A DNA stretch of 64,000 nucleotides from Triplophysa rosa (lineage: Eukaryota > Chordata > Actinopteri > Cypriniformes > Nemacheilidae). The notes beneath the pieces were generated by a model that had not been told where the DNA came from, made no database searches, and saw only the letters and a list, made by a program, of their open reading frames with translations. The translations under genes and the position numbers were made by a program. Numbering within the stretch: position 1 is the stretch's first letter; each line of letters starts with the position of its first letter. Of the stretch, positions 1-10,848 are shown in pieces. The stretch covers positions 35,927,139-35,991,138 of the forward strand of contig NC_079890.1 in NCBI RefSeq assembly GCF_024868665.1, written 5' to 3'.

Positions 1-579
1 GAGTGCGTGACTGACTGTCTGGAGTGCGTGACTGACTGTCTGGAGTGCGTGACTGACTGTCTGGACAGTCAGTCACGCACATCAGGCAGTCAGTCACGCA
101 CATCAGGCAGTCAGTCACGCACATCAGACAGTCAGTCACGCACATCAGACAGTCAGTCACGCACTCCAGACAGTCAGTCACGCACTCCAGACAGTCAGTC
201 ACGCACTCCAGACAGTCAGTCACGCACTCCAGACAGTCAGTCACGCACTTCAGACAGTCAGTCACGCACATCAGACAGTCAGTCACGCACATCAGACAGT
301 CAGTCACGCACATCAGACAGTCAGTCACGCACATCAGACAGTCAGTCACTCACTCTAGACAGTCAGTCACTCACTCTAGACAGTCAGTCACGCACTCTAG
401 ACAGTCAGTCACGCACTCTAGACAGTCAGTCACGCACTCTAGACGGTCAGTCACACACTCTAGACGGTCAGTCACACACTCTAGACGGTCAGTCACACAC
501 TCTAGACGGTCAGTCACACACTTCAGACGGTCAGTCACACACTTCAGACAGTCAGTCACACACTCTAGACGGTCAGTCT
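1..579. repeat. 21-bp coding minisatellite with an inverted start
   Basis: About 27 units of 21 bp. On the plus strand most units encode the heptad D-S-Q-S-R/H-T-S/L/P. The first three units (about 1-63) are the same repeat in the opposite orientation, with a palindromic junction near 52-76. Units vary by blocks: CGCACATCA in the first half, CACACTCTAGAC near the end, which suggests local spread of variants. The array belongs to the first visible exon of the pim-like gene. Confidence 0.9.
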
Positions 580-1576
580 GAAGAGAAGCTGGAGGATGAT
601 GAGGAGTCCAGCGTGTTCGTTCTGGGTGAGTTTACTTCCATAATTCCAACATAACATAACTTCTAAAACAGATTTAGTCTGAGTTCTTGATTCTGATTGG
701 CCAATAGCTGTGTTTCATTCACACCATGATTAAGTGCATCACTAACACACTCGTAGCAATGTAAACATTCTGTTTCAACATAATCAGCAACAGATATTGT
801 TAAATAGTTTTAGTTTAAGTATTGCTAATGTTTGGTGATTCACGTCTGCTGCATTTCTCGTTTAACAGTAATCAATGGCTGCCAGTATGAGATCGGCACA
901 ATGCTGGGTCAAGCCGGTTTTGGATCCGTCTATGAAGGGACCCGTGTGCAGGATGGCTTAAAGGTTCGATTTTTTTCTCTTTTTTTCTGTCTTGTGCTCA
1001 TCTTTTTGATATCTCACCCTATCCTTTTCAAACCTTAATGTGTCCAGTGTCTACGACTTCAGTGCTTGATCTATTGAGACCTGACCAAACATGCTCTTTA
1101 CTGTTGTAAATGTATTATAGTACAGTTCTGTTCAGGATGAATGCTAACTCAAATCCATTTTTTGTTTTGTTGATCAGGTGGCAGTGAAATATGTCGAGAA
1201 GACCAAGAATATAATCGAGGATTATATCTACATTGTAAGTATCTTGTGTTATTATTCAATTGGAAACATCTTCATAGTTTTTTACACAAACAAGTACACA
1301 AACCTAAGTTTGTTCGAGACTAAAGGCTAAATCCTTGTTTGTCAATCGTCTAATCGTGATAAACATTGTCTTTCTTTTAGCCGGGTTATCCTAGATCTTT
1401 TCCTCAAGAGGTCGGTCTTCACTTGATTGCCAGAAAGGGAGATAATGTTCCTGTGATCGTCCAGCTTCTGGACTGGCAGGATTATCCGGAGCAGTACGTC
1501 ATGGTCCTAGAGTCTTCAGACTAATCCAGATGTGCGGATCCATCTGGGAGAGATTTTGGAGCACGCGTGGTTTTGA
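1..1576 (+). pseudogene. pim-like serine/threonine kinase, 3' part, internally deleted
   Basis: Four exons are readable. Exon one (window start to 625, donor GTGAG at 626) encodes a heptad-repeat region ending in an acidic EEKLEDDEESS stretch. Exon two (869-963) encodes NGCQYEIGTMLGQAGFGSVY, a kinase glycine loop of the pim type. Exon three (1178-1234) carries the VAVKYVEK lysine motif. Exon four (from 1381) runs to EQYVMVLE, the kinase hinge, then hits TAA at 1522-1524. Just downstream, in another frame, 1513-1576 reads LQTNPDVRIHLGEILEHAWF then TGA, which resembles the last helix of pim-type kinases. The simplest reading is a deletion joining subdomain V to subdomain XI with a frame change. 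The HRD and DFG segments are absent, so no active kinase can be made. The 5' end lies outside the window. Teleosts carry large pim-like families, so a dead copy is plausible. The pim assignment rests on motif memory. Confidence 0.72.
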
Positions 1577-1727
1577 GGTACTGGGCTACATGGCTTTGAG
1601 GTACTGTGCTACATGGCTTTGAGGTACTGTGCTACATGGTTTTGAGGTACTGGGCTACATGGCTTTAAGGTACTGTGCTACATGGCTTTGAGGTACTGGG
1701 CTACATGGCTTTGAGGTACTGTACTAG
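1570..1727. repeat. 23-bp minisatellite
   Basis: About seven imperfect copies of a 23-bp unit of the form TTTGAGGTACTGTGCTACATGGC, starting exactly at the end of the pim-like reading frame. No coding role is seen. Confidence 0.9.
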
Positions 1728-2085
1728 GTTTGTTTTTTGTGTTCAAGTCTTTTTTTGTGTTTCAGCTTTTTTAGCATCGCAGGTAATATTCCATGGGTAA
1801 GATCAATACTAACGTTAACGACAACATACAACAATTAGACCTGACAAACACTGAAGCCATGAGGAGAGTATACAGTATACAGTATAGATGTAAAGATTAA
1901 AGATATAAAGCGGTATTTTCGACAGGCAAGCGACACCACACGGTGTCTGTATTATAAACTGCGAATTAACCCTCGCTCGCGTTAAAATCAATGACACACA
2001 CTGTGGAGTGATAGTTTTGTAAGTAGTGTAGTTTTGTAATGGTTTCTTTTGTTTTTATCAGCAGGGTTACATTTATAATCTGTGC
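1728..2085. other. spacer, nothing recognised
   Basis: Non-coding sequence between the pim-like relic and the first TIR element. I see no conserved protein, RNA gene or terminal repeat here. Confidence 0.5.
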
Positions 2086-2934
2086 CCGGTTGCATGAAAC
2101 CCCTTAAGTTAAGAAAACCCTTAGTTACAGGGTCAAGGGAATCCATAATGAGAAACGGGTTGCAAGAATAAACCTAAGGGTTCACTTAAAGAAACCTCAA
2201 GGCTGTCAATAAGTATTTACCCTTAACTGCTGATGTGTTCCTTAAAGTTCTGTTATGCGTTGCAACAAAGTTACTTGTCTACCTTAAAAAATTAAGGGAC
2301 CGATACAGCTCCCTTAAATCTCAAACGCAATGAATGATATCATGTTCTTTGAAGTGGAGAAAGTAGTGACGCTTATTTTCAGAGATAAAATGAGACTAAT
2401 TATACGCAATTATTTAAAAAATCAGTTTGATGCGTTTAAGCGGATTTAAAGTGTGATTTTTTTCGTATTTATCTAAAATAATAGCTTTAGCATCTTTGTG
2501 TCATCTTTTTTCTGTACTGTTAATATTGTCTGCAACTCAAATGTTTTAGTGGCTGAAATGTTACATTTGTGGTCTATTAAAATCAATGGTATGTATGTTT
2601 TAAAGCTGTGACGAGCAGAGCGGGACGAGGGCCATGAGGGAATGGCGCAAGAACAGTGCAACGCGCAGCTGACACTCGTTATCACTCGCGTCACCGGCCT
2701 CGCGCCATTCCCTCACGGACCTCGTCCCGCTCTGCTTGTCACAATAGCGTTACTGTGGCAACCGCTATTCTCTGTTGCCGTGTTTTGACAGAAACTATGG
2801 TGGAATGCTGAGTATTAACACTTAGGTAAGGGTGACGGTTAAGACCTTTGTTGCAACGCTCTTAAGGAATCCCTTACCTTTAGGATATTTTTCCCCTCAG
2901 GAGAACCCCGACTTAAGGGCTTTCATGCAACCGG
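2086..2934. mobile_element. non-autonomous DNA transposon (MITE-like), 849 bp
   Basis: The outer ends are inverted copies of each other: CCGGTTGCATGAAA at 2086-2099 and TTTCATGCAACCGG at 2921-2934, with weaker similarity continuing inward (CCCTTAAG / CTTAAGGG). No transposase ORF is present. The target duplication is unclear, so the superfamily is not assigned. A separate strong hairpin lies inside. Confidence 0.75.
2606..2744. repeat. inverted repeat / hairpin within the MITE
   Basis: Arms of about 43 bp (2606-2649 and 2702-2744) are near-complementary and centred on a loop of about 50 bp. They are GC-rich compared with the surrounding AT-rich DNA. This could be a nested palindromic element or the core of the larger one. 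Confidence 0.8.
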
Positions 2935-4010
2935 AGAACCACTGCTTTAAAATGTCATTAATTTGAGCTATCAATAATAAGTTAAACTAAATGGCATGTG
3001 GCACAACAAATGCAAGCAGAACGCAAATCAAATACTGTGAAATACTGAGGATTTTTTTCAATAATTTCAATAATATTTAGTGCTTTAGTGTACAAATTTG
3101 TGCTTGAAACCTGCGTATGAATGTTTTCACAAACAAATCATGATTTACTAAAACTTTTGTACTAAACTTTATTCCAAATTTAAGAGAAAATGTAGGAACA
3201 GCTGAAAGCACACGAGTGCAATAATCACACTACTTAATAATCTTCAAAATCTCTCTCTCTGTACACATTAAGACAAAATGTATGTTTCATCTTAAAATAG
3301 AACAGTTATAAACTATAAATAATTATATATAGATACATATAATTACGCTAAAATGTATATTTAATTTTAAAATTATTTCATCATAGACAGTGAAATAGTA
3401 AGAAAAGCTGCGTCAGACTATAGCTCGAGCTGCGAGGTTTCTCTGAATAACAGCGCTTGTACAGCCGGCTAAAGAGAGTTCTGTAAACTGTGTGTCTGTA
3501 TAAAAGATGTTTTATTGTGTACTATATGTTGTGTTTTGGAGACTGCGCACTTGAAATAACTCAAAGATCTGGCGAGAGCACGTCTGTAGACAGCGTCACA
3601 TGGGGTTGCCTGGAGTATTTTTCACTTAAGTGACGACAGGCGGTAAAGGAAACGTTGTGCGGAAAGCACTAATATGGAGATGGTCTGGGCGCGTTTTATG
3701 CAAATGACTAAACTCGTGCACACGGCCGCTCATTTAGAATACTCCAAATTCACTAAAATTAGGATGAGGTTAAGAAAAAAATTCATTTGCGTACGCACAT
3801 GTTGTGAATTAGGCGGAAAGTTTTATGAAAAGTTCAAATACAAATAATCTACGCAATTATTAGTGAACAAGACCCATTATTTTAAGACATATTTAATTAA
3901 ATACCTTCAAACCAATGACCAATATAAATACATTCCATGTCTACCATATGCGATATTATGTTGACCAAAAATACGTTCAATAGCACAAATAAATGTAATA
4001 AAGAAACATA
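2935..4010. other. AT-rich spacer
   Basis: No coding region, RNA gene or clear transposon end was recognised. The sequence is AT-rich with short homopolymers. Confidence 0.5.
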
Positions 4011-4796
4011 CTTTTGGCTAGGGATGCACCGAAACGAACATTCTTGGCCGAAGCCGAACATGATGTGAAACACTTGGCCGAAGGCCGAATAATACCGAAC
4101 ACCGAACATGTTTTTTTGCATTTCTTCTATTTATTAAGCCATTTTTTTCACTATTGCACAAACTGAATAGTCAAAATGTGCTTTTTATAATTTGTCTTGT
4201 TTTTCAATAAAATACAATACAACTTAATATAAAATTGAGCAAAACAAAGTAAAATCAAACAAAAAATTGAGCCCTCTCCCTTCATGAATAGCCTATATTA
4301 ATTAGGCCTACAACTGACTGCTAAAAGAATTTAATGTAAGTTACTCTGTACCCCTACAACAAAACACTTCATTAAAAACTGTCATTCCACATTAGGCCAT
4401 AAACTAAAAATATGAATAAACTAAAACTGTTGGATTATTATAGGCTACATTGCAAAATGATTTGAGAAAAAAACATCCAATGCAAGCAATTCTGACTGAT
4501 GCTGATGACTGACAGCCATTTCAGTTCACGTCTCTCCTCCAAACTCCACCCACAAAAGCTGACTGTTCTCTCAGAAGGTGCACAGAACATACTTTGACAA
4601 GTTGTTTAGTACAGGGAACTGTGTGCACGCGACCACTGTATGATGTCACAGGATGTCGCGAGCGGCGGGGCTACTGCCAGACAGCCCGCTTCCGTCTGAA
4701 GTAAAGTTACCGACCGGTAAAGACGCTTTCATTCGGAAATTTACTTCCGTGCGGCAAGTCCCGTGCTGTGTCTTTCTCTGACACCTTAAAATGCTC

Positions 4797-4826
4797 CACA
4801 CACACGCACACGCACACACACACGCA
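4797..4826. repeat. (CA)n-rich microsatellite
   Basis: Interrupted CA/CG dinucleotide run inside the hAT element. Confidence 0.85.
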
Positions 4827-4864
4827 CTGCCAAAATGTTTGCGGCAGTAATAAAGCGCGCACGC

Positions 4865-4924
<60 letters not shown>
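4865..4924. repeat. (CT)n microsatellite, about 30 units
   Basis: Uninterrupted CT run of about 60 bp inside the hAT element. It creates spurious open frames on both strands (poly RE, poly LS). Confidence 0.97.
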
Positions 4925-4926
<2 letters not shown>

Positions 4927-5069
4927 GCTGGTTGTTGCTTGATCGTATCACGAGTCATGTTCAGTTAAATTTATTCGGCAACTTCACATATTCGGCCGAA
5001 CACCGAACTTGCGTTTTTTGCTATATTTGGCCGAACATTTTCAGTGGCCGAACATTCGGTGCATCCCTA

Positions 5070-5365
5070 CTTTTGGCTCCTCCCTTCAGGGTTCGCCACA
5101 GCAAATCATCTGCTTCCATCTGTCCCTGTCCTCTGCATCTTCTTTTTTCACCCCAACTACCTGCATGTCCTCCTTCTTAATCCTGTCCATCCTCGTCACT
5201 CCCAAAGAAAATCTCAACATCTCCTTTTCCACCCACTCCACACTGCCTGCACTCTCCTCTTCACCTCCATTCCAACCTCCCCATTGCTCTGAACTGATGA
5301 CCCTAAATACTTAAAATCTGACACTTTTTTCACCTCTACTGCTTGCATCCTCACTGTTTCACATC
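5070..5365 (-). mobile_element. LINE reverse-transcriptase C-terminal relic (RTE-like)
   Basis: The reverse complement encodes KKVSDFKYLGSSVQSNG followed by EVKRRVQAVWSGW, which matches the thumb region after the catalytic core of fish LINE reverse transcriptases. Stops and frameshifts follow, so this is a dead 5'-truncated fragment. The left side is interrupted by the hAT target site. Clade assignment is tentative. Confidence 0.6.
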
Positions 5366-5821
5366 CCTTTCACATGCTCCGGCGGCCTTGGTCACCAGTT
5401 GGAGTACGTCCCCTATAGAGGGCACAGTTATTTAGTGTCTATTGTGAAATGTGAGGAAGCTGACAAACCCACTGTCAGTCATATCTTTAGATAACACACA
5501 AGTTTTATTTCAGGTCAGCGATATGGAGCTATAAGGACATTCAAAGTAGTTAAGTGGATTAAACAAACTACTCGATTCTTGCATTCCAGTCATCAGATTA
5601 AATACAAATTATTATCTTTGCCTGAAATGTTATGAACAGCAGCTACGCTAATTATTTTCTATGTGTTGTTCTGTTTCTACCTCGAGTGCCCATCCTGAGG
5701 AAACTAGAGATTACACCAGCTCCAGTTTACATCCAGACTCTTCAGATGACCTCTAGATGATGGAAGCTCTGGTTCATCATACAAAACTGACAAATCTCTA
5801 CGATCGCATTATCATTGCTTT
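5366..5821. other. spacer, nothing recognised
   Basis: No convincing coding sequence or repeat end was identified between the LINE relic and the SINE. Confidence 0.5.
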
Positions 5822-5839
5822 AAAATGCACATTATTTTT

Positions 5840-5999
5840 TTTTTCTTCTATAGATAGGACAGTGAGACAGGAAATTATGGGATGAGAGAGAGGGAAACAG
5901 GAGCTGGGAAAGGACCAGGAGCTGGGACTCGAACTCGGGTCGCCTGAAGTGCTCCTGCACAACATGTCACATACAGTCCACTGGACCACTGGCTCCGAC
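5840..5999 (-). mobile_element. tRNA-derived SINE with about 18-bp target duplication
   Basis: On the minus strand the head contains a tRNA-like B box (GAGTTCGAGTCCC) and an A-box-like GGTCCAGTGG, with the oligo(dT) complement of the tail at the left end. The flanks share AAAATGCACATTATTTTT (5822-5839 and 6000-6017), a LINE-type target duplication. A relative of the same family lies at 20672-20880. Confidence 0.85.
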
Positions 6000-6020
6000 A
6001 AAATGCACATTATTTTTGCT

Positions 6021-7594
6021 AATTGACCCTTCGCAAAACCCCGCCCCCCTTCCTTCCTGTTGCTATGTCCGACAAGCTTTCGGTATCAGCCATGCGCTCC
6101 CAGTGTAAATGTGTGCAGTCCCTGGGGAAATAGTGAAGAATTTCTGGAAAAATGACACGCTGATTTCAGACAGAAAGGTCTGCCCATTCAGGATTTGAGA
6201 TAACTGTAACAATAATTATACCTATATTTGCGTCCACACCAGCAGATGATAACTTTACGTTAATTCTAAACTCGCATGATGTCATGGTACTGACAGAGAA
6301 CCCAGACGCAGACAGCTAAATAGCAAAAAAAAAAACTTAAAACAAAAAAATACACAAAACAAAACCCACAAAAGGGCAAAACATGAAATCATAATAATCT
6401 AACAAACTAAACACCTCCCACACAGGGGAATAAACTAGAAGGATCAAAAAGGAACAAAAACGTATACTTCATAAAAACACAGCAAGGCAGGAACACGGCA
6501 GGGACAAGATTCTAGACAAGGGTAACTACAGTAGATAGGCACTATACACAATGAACCGGCACGGGACAGAGAAAACTACGGATTTAAGTAGGGGAACACT
6601 AACGAGGGCAAATTACACAGGGCAGGTGAAGGGAATAAAACACTAATGGGGAGATTACCGGGAAACGAGGGGGCTGGGCCAAAGCACGGGACAGGAGAAA
6701 CACGTGGCGCAAGTAACCACAATGGCCTCGTGTCTTCCACACATAACAAAACAAGCACAAAAGGCATGGTACTGTCACGACCCTGTCCACAGAGCTAGGA
6801 AACTACTGACAGGAAGGACAGGATCATGACACAGGATGCAGTAGGCTACTAACGTTACTGGCACACAAATGGATGTATAGCTCACCTAAATGTGGTGTAT
6901 TAAGTGTTTATATTTACTCCGCAGAGTTTTGGTCGGCCGTGATCTATCTTTGTGAAAACGAAAGTAAACTTTTAAATATTAGTTGAGTACAGAAAAGAAT
7001 AACAGTCCATCAGCGTCTTAATCTTTATTCGTGTTAAATACGACAAACACAGTACAGCTGTTGCTTTACGACTTCATTGCTGAAAACGTCTTTCCTTTAA
7101 AATGTCACTGCAAATACTGCCCTCTGAAGGCTGAAGGTGCGTTCATCACATCACAGGGCATGTCTTGCCAGCTTGCTCATTGATATATTACTTACATATT
7201 ACATGTATAAGTATTATTTTCCGCCTTAAAACACCACCCCAACGCTTCCGTCTGTAATTCGTACATTAATGATTACAATAATATTGTGTCTCGTATCTGT
7301 ATTGGTATAGTTGTGATGCGAACTCCGCTATTCTCCTTCATTTAGAATGATTTTTTTAAGTTCTAACTTATCGTTTATCTTCATAGTGTGAACGTCCAGT
7401 AAAGCTGGGTATATATCTCTGTTTACTATTACAATAATTAAAAAGTTATTTTAATCACCAAAGCTCTGCTACACCAGGTTTGTTGGACTGGTTTGTTTGT
7501 CGGACAAAATGGCGGTCAGTCACGGGGGCACATAATATCGGCGTTATGATTGGTCAGATCGCCTGTCAATCAAACTGCTTGCGAAGGGTCAATT
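6021..7594. mobile_element. TIR DNA element, about 1.57 kb
   Basis: Perfect 16-bp inverted ends AATTGACCCTTCGCAA at 6021-6036 and TTGCGAAGGGTCAATT at 7579-7594. No transposase ORF is present. The interior has a distinct block around 6280-6840, bounded by GTCATGGTACTGACA-like and GGATCATGACAC sequences, which may be a nested insertion. No clear target duplication was found, so the superfamily is left open. Confidence 0.7.
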
Positions 7595-7750
7595 GTAAAT
7601 AATAGAATGTATCTGTATATCACCTCAGGTTTTGTTTAGTAACTTCTAAACATGCGTTTTCTGTAAAGCTGTCAAATTAATTAAGTTGTGCAAACTTTTT
7701 CTAAAGTTAAATTTAGCAGCTGCTAACGCTAGAACAGCACTTCTATATAT

Positions 7751-8330
7751 CAGGGGTTCTCAACCTTTTTGACTCCAAGGCCCCCCATTAAATTCAACAA
7801 TATTCAAAGCCCCCCCTCCCAGTCACAAATCCTCAAAATTTCTCCCGAATAAAATATTTTAGAGCTTAACATTAACTGGAAAAACGTTTATTAACTAAAA
7901 AAACAAGATATTTCTTATTAAAATTTTCAATGATAATTTTGTCTCATTTTAAAATATTGGTCATCTTGAGGCCCCCTTGGAATTCAGTCCCCCTGTAAAT
8001 AAATGTCTCATTTCCTGATGAGAAACAAACAAACAGTGTATAGTAATCCAGTGGTTCTCAAACTTTTTCGTTGTAAGGCCCCTGCGTGTAGGGTGCATCG
8101 CTTTGTGCCCCCCCCAAATAAAGACATACTGTAATCTTAAACTTAGAATTTTAATTAAACCAAAAACATATTTAGTTATACAATACTGGAACATCTATTC
8201 TTTTGGTTGGTTGGTCTTATTTTTCTGATGTTTGATTGCATAAAGTTTATAAGTTTCTATATTTCATAAAATGCCACAAAATCTGTGGCCCCCTGGATCC
8301 ATCTTGGGGCCCCCAGTTTGAGAACCACTG
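7751..8330. mobile_element. hAT (Charlie-like) non-autonomous element
   Basis: Starts CAGGGGTTCTCAACC and ends TTTGAGAACCACTG, giving imperfect inverted ends typical of hAT elements. The flanking 8-mers CTATATAT (7743-7750) and CTATATAC (8331-8338) differ at one base. A second left end, CAGTGGTTCTCAAAC, begins at 8049, so the element looks like a nested or tandem pair. Related fragments sit at 33548-33650 and 35350-35440. Confidence 0.8.
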
Positions 8331-8549
8331 CTATATACCACTGCTGTGTGCAACATCTGCTCAATTTAACTATTTTCTCAGTTTCCTCAATTCTCGCCGC
8401 TTTAAGTCTCCCCAACTGGAAACTGACGAGGGTTAAACGCAGAAGTAATGTGTGCAAAGAGCCCATATTTCCAGTACATTTTTCGCACTCATTCCAAAAT
8501 TAAATTCTCACATTCTTATTAAAAACTTTTTTTTATTTTTTTTTTAATC

Positions 8550-9530
8550 TTTTTTTTCTCCTGCAAACAACAACAGTTACACCTTCTTGAATCCTTCAGT
8601 GCAAGACAAGTGCACAAATCCAATTCTACAAATCACAAACTAAGACACTCGTGCACTCATTTTTTGCTACAATTGCTGCAGTAATAAATATGGTGCAAAA
8701 CACATTCACACACCTGCACCAAAAGACGTGCGTTCACAGACGAGTTTTGCCGTGAAATCATGCAGTGAGAGTTGAATGCTTGTAAAATATTTTCTCACAA
8801 ATTAAAGTTTTATTCTTTAATAATTTTTCTAGCACAAACACAAGAACATAACTACAACTGCTTGAATGTGCTGCTGCGAGTCTCTGACACAAGTTCGCGA
8901 ACACGCTCATTTTCCACCACATATCTGTGTGATATATGAAGCAAAAGTGATTTGTGCATATGCAGAGGCCAAACGAGGTAGTTTTGGCACCCAGTAGGTC
9001 ACGTGAGGTGGAAAAAGTCTGGGAGAATCATCACAAACTGTGTTTTTTTCTGAAATCACTAATCGTAATAGAGTACATGGGTTTAGTTTAAATAAGTATG
9101 CTAGTCAGCTACATTGACAATCACTTATGAAAATTATAACTGTGGTTTCACAGGCCTACAGTTAAACAAAAAACATGTTTTTCTTACGTTTTTTTTTAAG
9201 CAGTTGTAGTTATGTTCTTGTGTTTGTGCTAGAAAAATGTTCAAGAATCAAACCTTTATTTTGTGAGAAAATATTTTACAAGCATTCAACTCTCAATGCA
9301 TGAATTCACTTACTAATTTGCGGATGGGCAAAACTAGCCTGTGAACGCAAATCTTTTGGTGCAGGTGTGTGAATGTGTTTTGCACCATATTTATTACTGC
9401 AGCAATTGTAGCAAAAAATGAGTGCACGAGTGTCTTAGTTTGTGGTTTGTAGAATTGGATTTGTGCACTTGCACTGAAGGATTCAAGAAGGTGTAACTGT
9501 TGTGTTGTGTTTGCAGGAGAGAGAAAAAAG
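8550..9530. repeat. large foldback: about 315-bp inverted arms
   Basis: The left arm (8550-8863) and right arm (9199-9530) are reverse complements with scattered mismatches, separated by about 335 bp. Shared landmarks include TCTCCTGCAAACAA / TTGTTTGCAGGAGA-type outer ends and TAACTACAACTGCTT inner ends. The 115-codon minus-strand open frame at 9293-9640 lies mostly within the right arm and has no recognisable product. The element could be a foldback transposon or an inverted duplication. Confidence 0.85.
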
Positions 9531-9640
9531 TTTGCTGATACACATGTGTGGCCAACAACTACAAACTCCACTCTCACAGGCGCTCGTGTTTGCACCAAAA
9601 ATACCTTCATACGTTTCATCCAGCTTGAAAACTTCAGCAA

Positions 9641-10505
9641 TCGCTAGGACGTCACAGATCGTATATTAAGTTATTGTTGCTGGGTTATTATTCTAGGATA
9701 TATTGTTTGTTTTAAAATGACAAGTTGATCTTTTTAAATACTTTTTATTGTTAAATCCCAACACAGAAAGGCAATGAGTTACAATAAGAACACAAGGTAA
9801 GCTCAGCATCTTTTCTCTTATTTTTTTAAGTGTTAAACTTAGTCAGCCTAGGGTGAATATATAAATTCTTAAACAAAAATAAATAAATGTTTTAGGCTTG
9901 TTTAGCGCACATTTATGGAGCCTCAATACAAAACAATGAAACGCAGCGTCTTTAAGTACAAAAAATAATAATTTATGTAACTGTAACTCTGCAAAATTGA
10001 TGCAATTTAAAAATGATACAAATAATAAATGAAACGAAATGTCTTAGCTTTACCATAAATCAATAAGGTTAGACCTGAGCCGTCATGTCCTTGTGCTGCG
10101 TGCGCTTGGAAAACCACATCAGTTTAGGACCAGAAAGAGGTAACTAGCAGCATACAAAACTCTCTGTGATAGTGTGCCCGTAGCACAAATGCATGTGTAG
10201 TGACTTTGGAGATGAGAATAGTGGTGAGGTTGGGATAAAGGGTGGGCAGGTGGTCTTCAGTTCAACTAAATAAAGATCTTTTTTATATTTATCTCACGTG
10301 TCATGTTTGTTGCTTTCATATACATACATAGATGCCTCATTGAATTGTACATCAATGAGTATGTGCACCAATAATGTGACTGTAAAAAGCTATTTTTAAA
10401 AAATTGTCAAAAAAAGCATATTTCATGACTTTTAAAAATGGGCTAGCTAAAAAACTGTTTGCATTATAAATACCTTTACAAAATGTCATTATTTAGTGTG
10501 TATTT
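9641..10505. other. AT-rich spacer
   Basis: No supported gene or transposon end was seen. Confidence 0.5.
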
Positions 10506-10595
10506 GGGAGAGAATTAAGAGAGAATGTTACTGTCAGATACTGTTCCCTTGGGAGAGAATTAACAGAGAATGTTACTGTCAGAAACTGTTCCCTT
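10506..10595. repeat. 45-bp tandem duplication
   Basis: Two 45-bp copies (10506-10550 and 10551-10595), each running from GGGAGAGAATTAA to ACTGTTCCCTT, differ at a few bases. No function is evident. Confidence 0.9.
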
Positions 10596-10848
10596 GTGTT
10601 CGAAGAGAAAGAAAGCACCCAAGTGTCAAATACAAGTACACAATGCTGACTGTTTTCTCACAACAGAATTTACATCGATTTTAGCCGCTATCCCTGAATT
10701 TATCAAAGGAAACACGAGAGCTGGGACAATTATTGTCAGAGACTGTTCTCACTGTGATCATTTTCAAAAATCATATCATTCTAGGTACACAATTCATATA
10801 GATGATGCAGTATCAGTGTTCATATTCAATCCAGAAATAAAGTCAAAT

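Larger units (their letters stand above)
4019..5069. mobile_element. non-autonomous hAT transposon with 8-bp target duplication
   Basis: Perfect 15-bp terminal inverted repeats TAGGGATGCACCGAA / TTCGGTGCATCCCTA bound a 1,051-bp element. It is flanked by the identical 8-mer CTTTTGGC at 4011-4018 and 5070-5077, the hallmark of hAT insertion. The subterminal regions are rich in GGCCGAA motifs. No transposase is encoded. Two microsatellites, (CA)n and (CT)n, lie inside the right half. Confidence 0.92.

Noticed and set aside
371..559. Minus-strand 62-codon ORF of heptad repeats
   Set aside because: Mirror frame of the 21-bp satellite. No splice or start context.
60..579. Regularly spaced short repeats suggesting a CRISPR-like array
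   Set aside because: The units are contiguous 21-mers without unique spacers, in a coding exon of a eukaryotic gene.
4646..4968. Open frames of poly Arg-Glu or poly Leu-Ser on both strands
   Set aside because: Translations of the (CT)n and (CA)n microsatellites inside a hAT element.
5900..5960. tRNA-like B box
   Set aside because: Part of a SINE head with target-site duplications, not a free tRNA gene.
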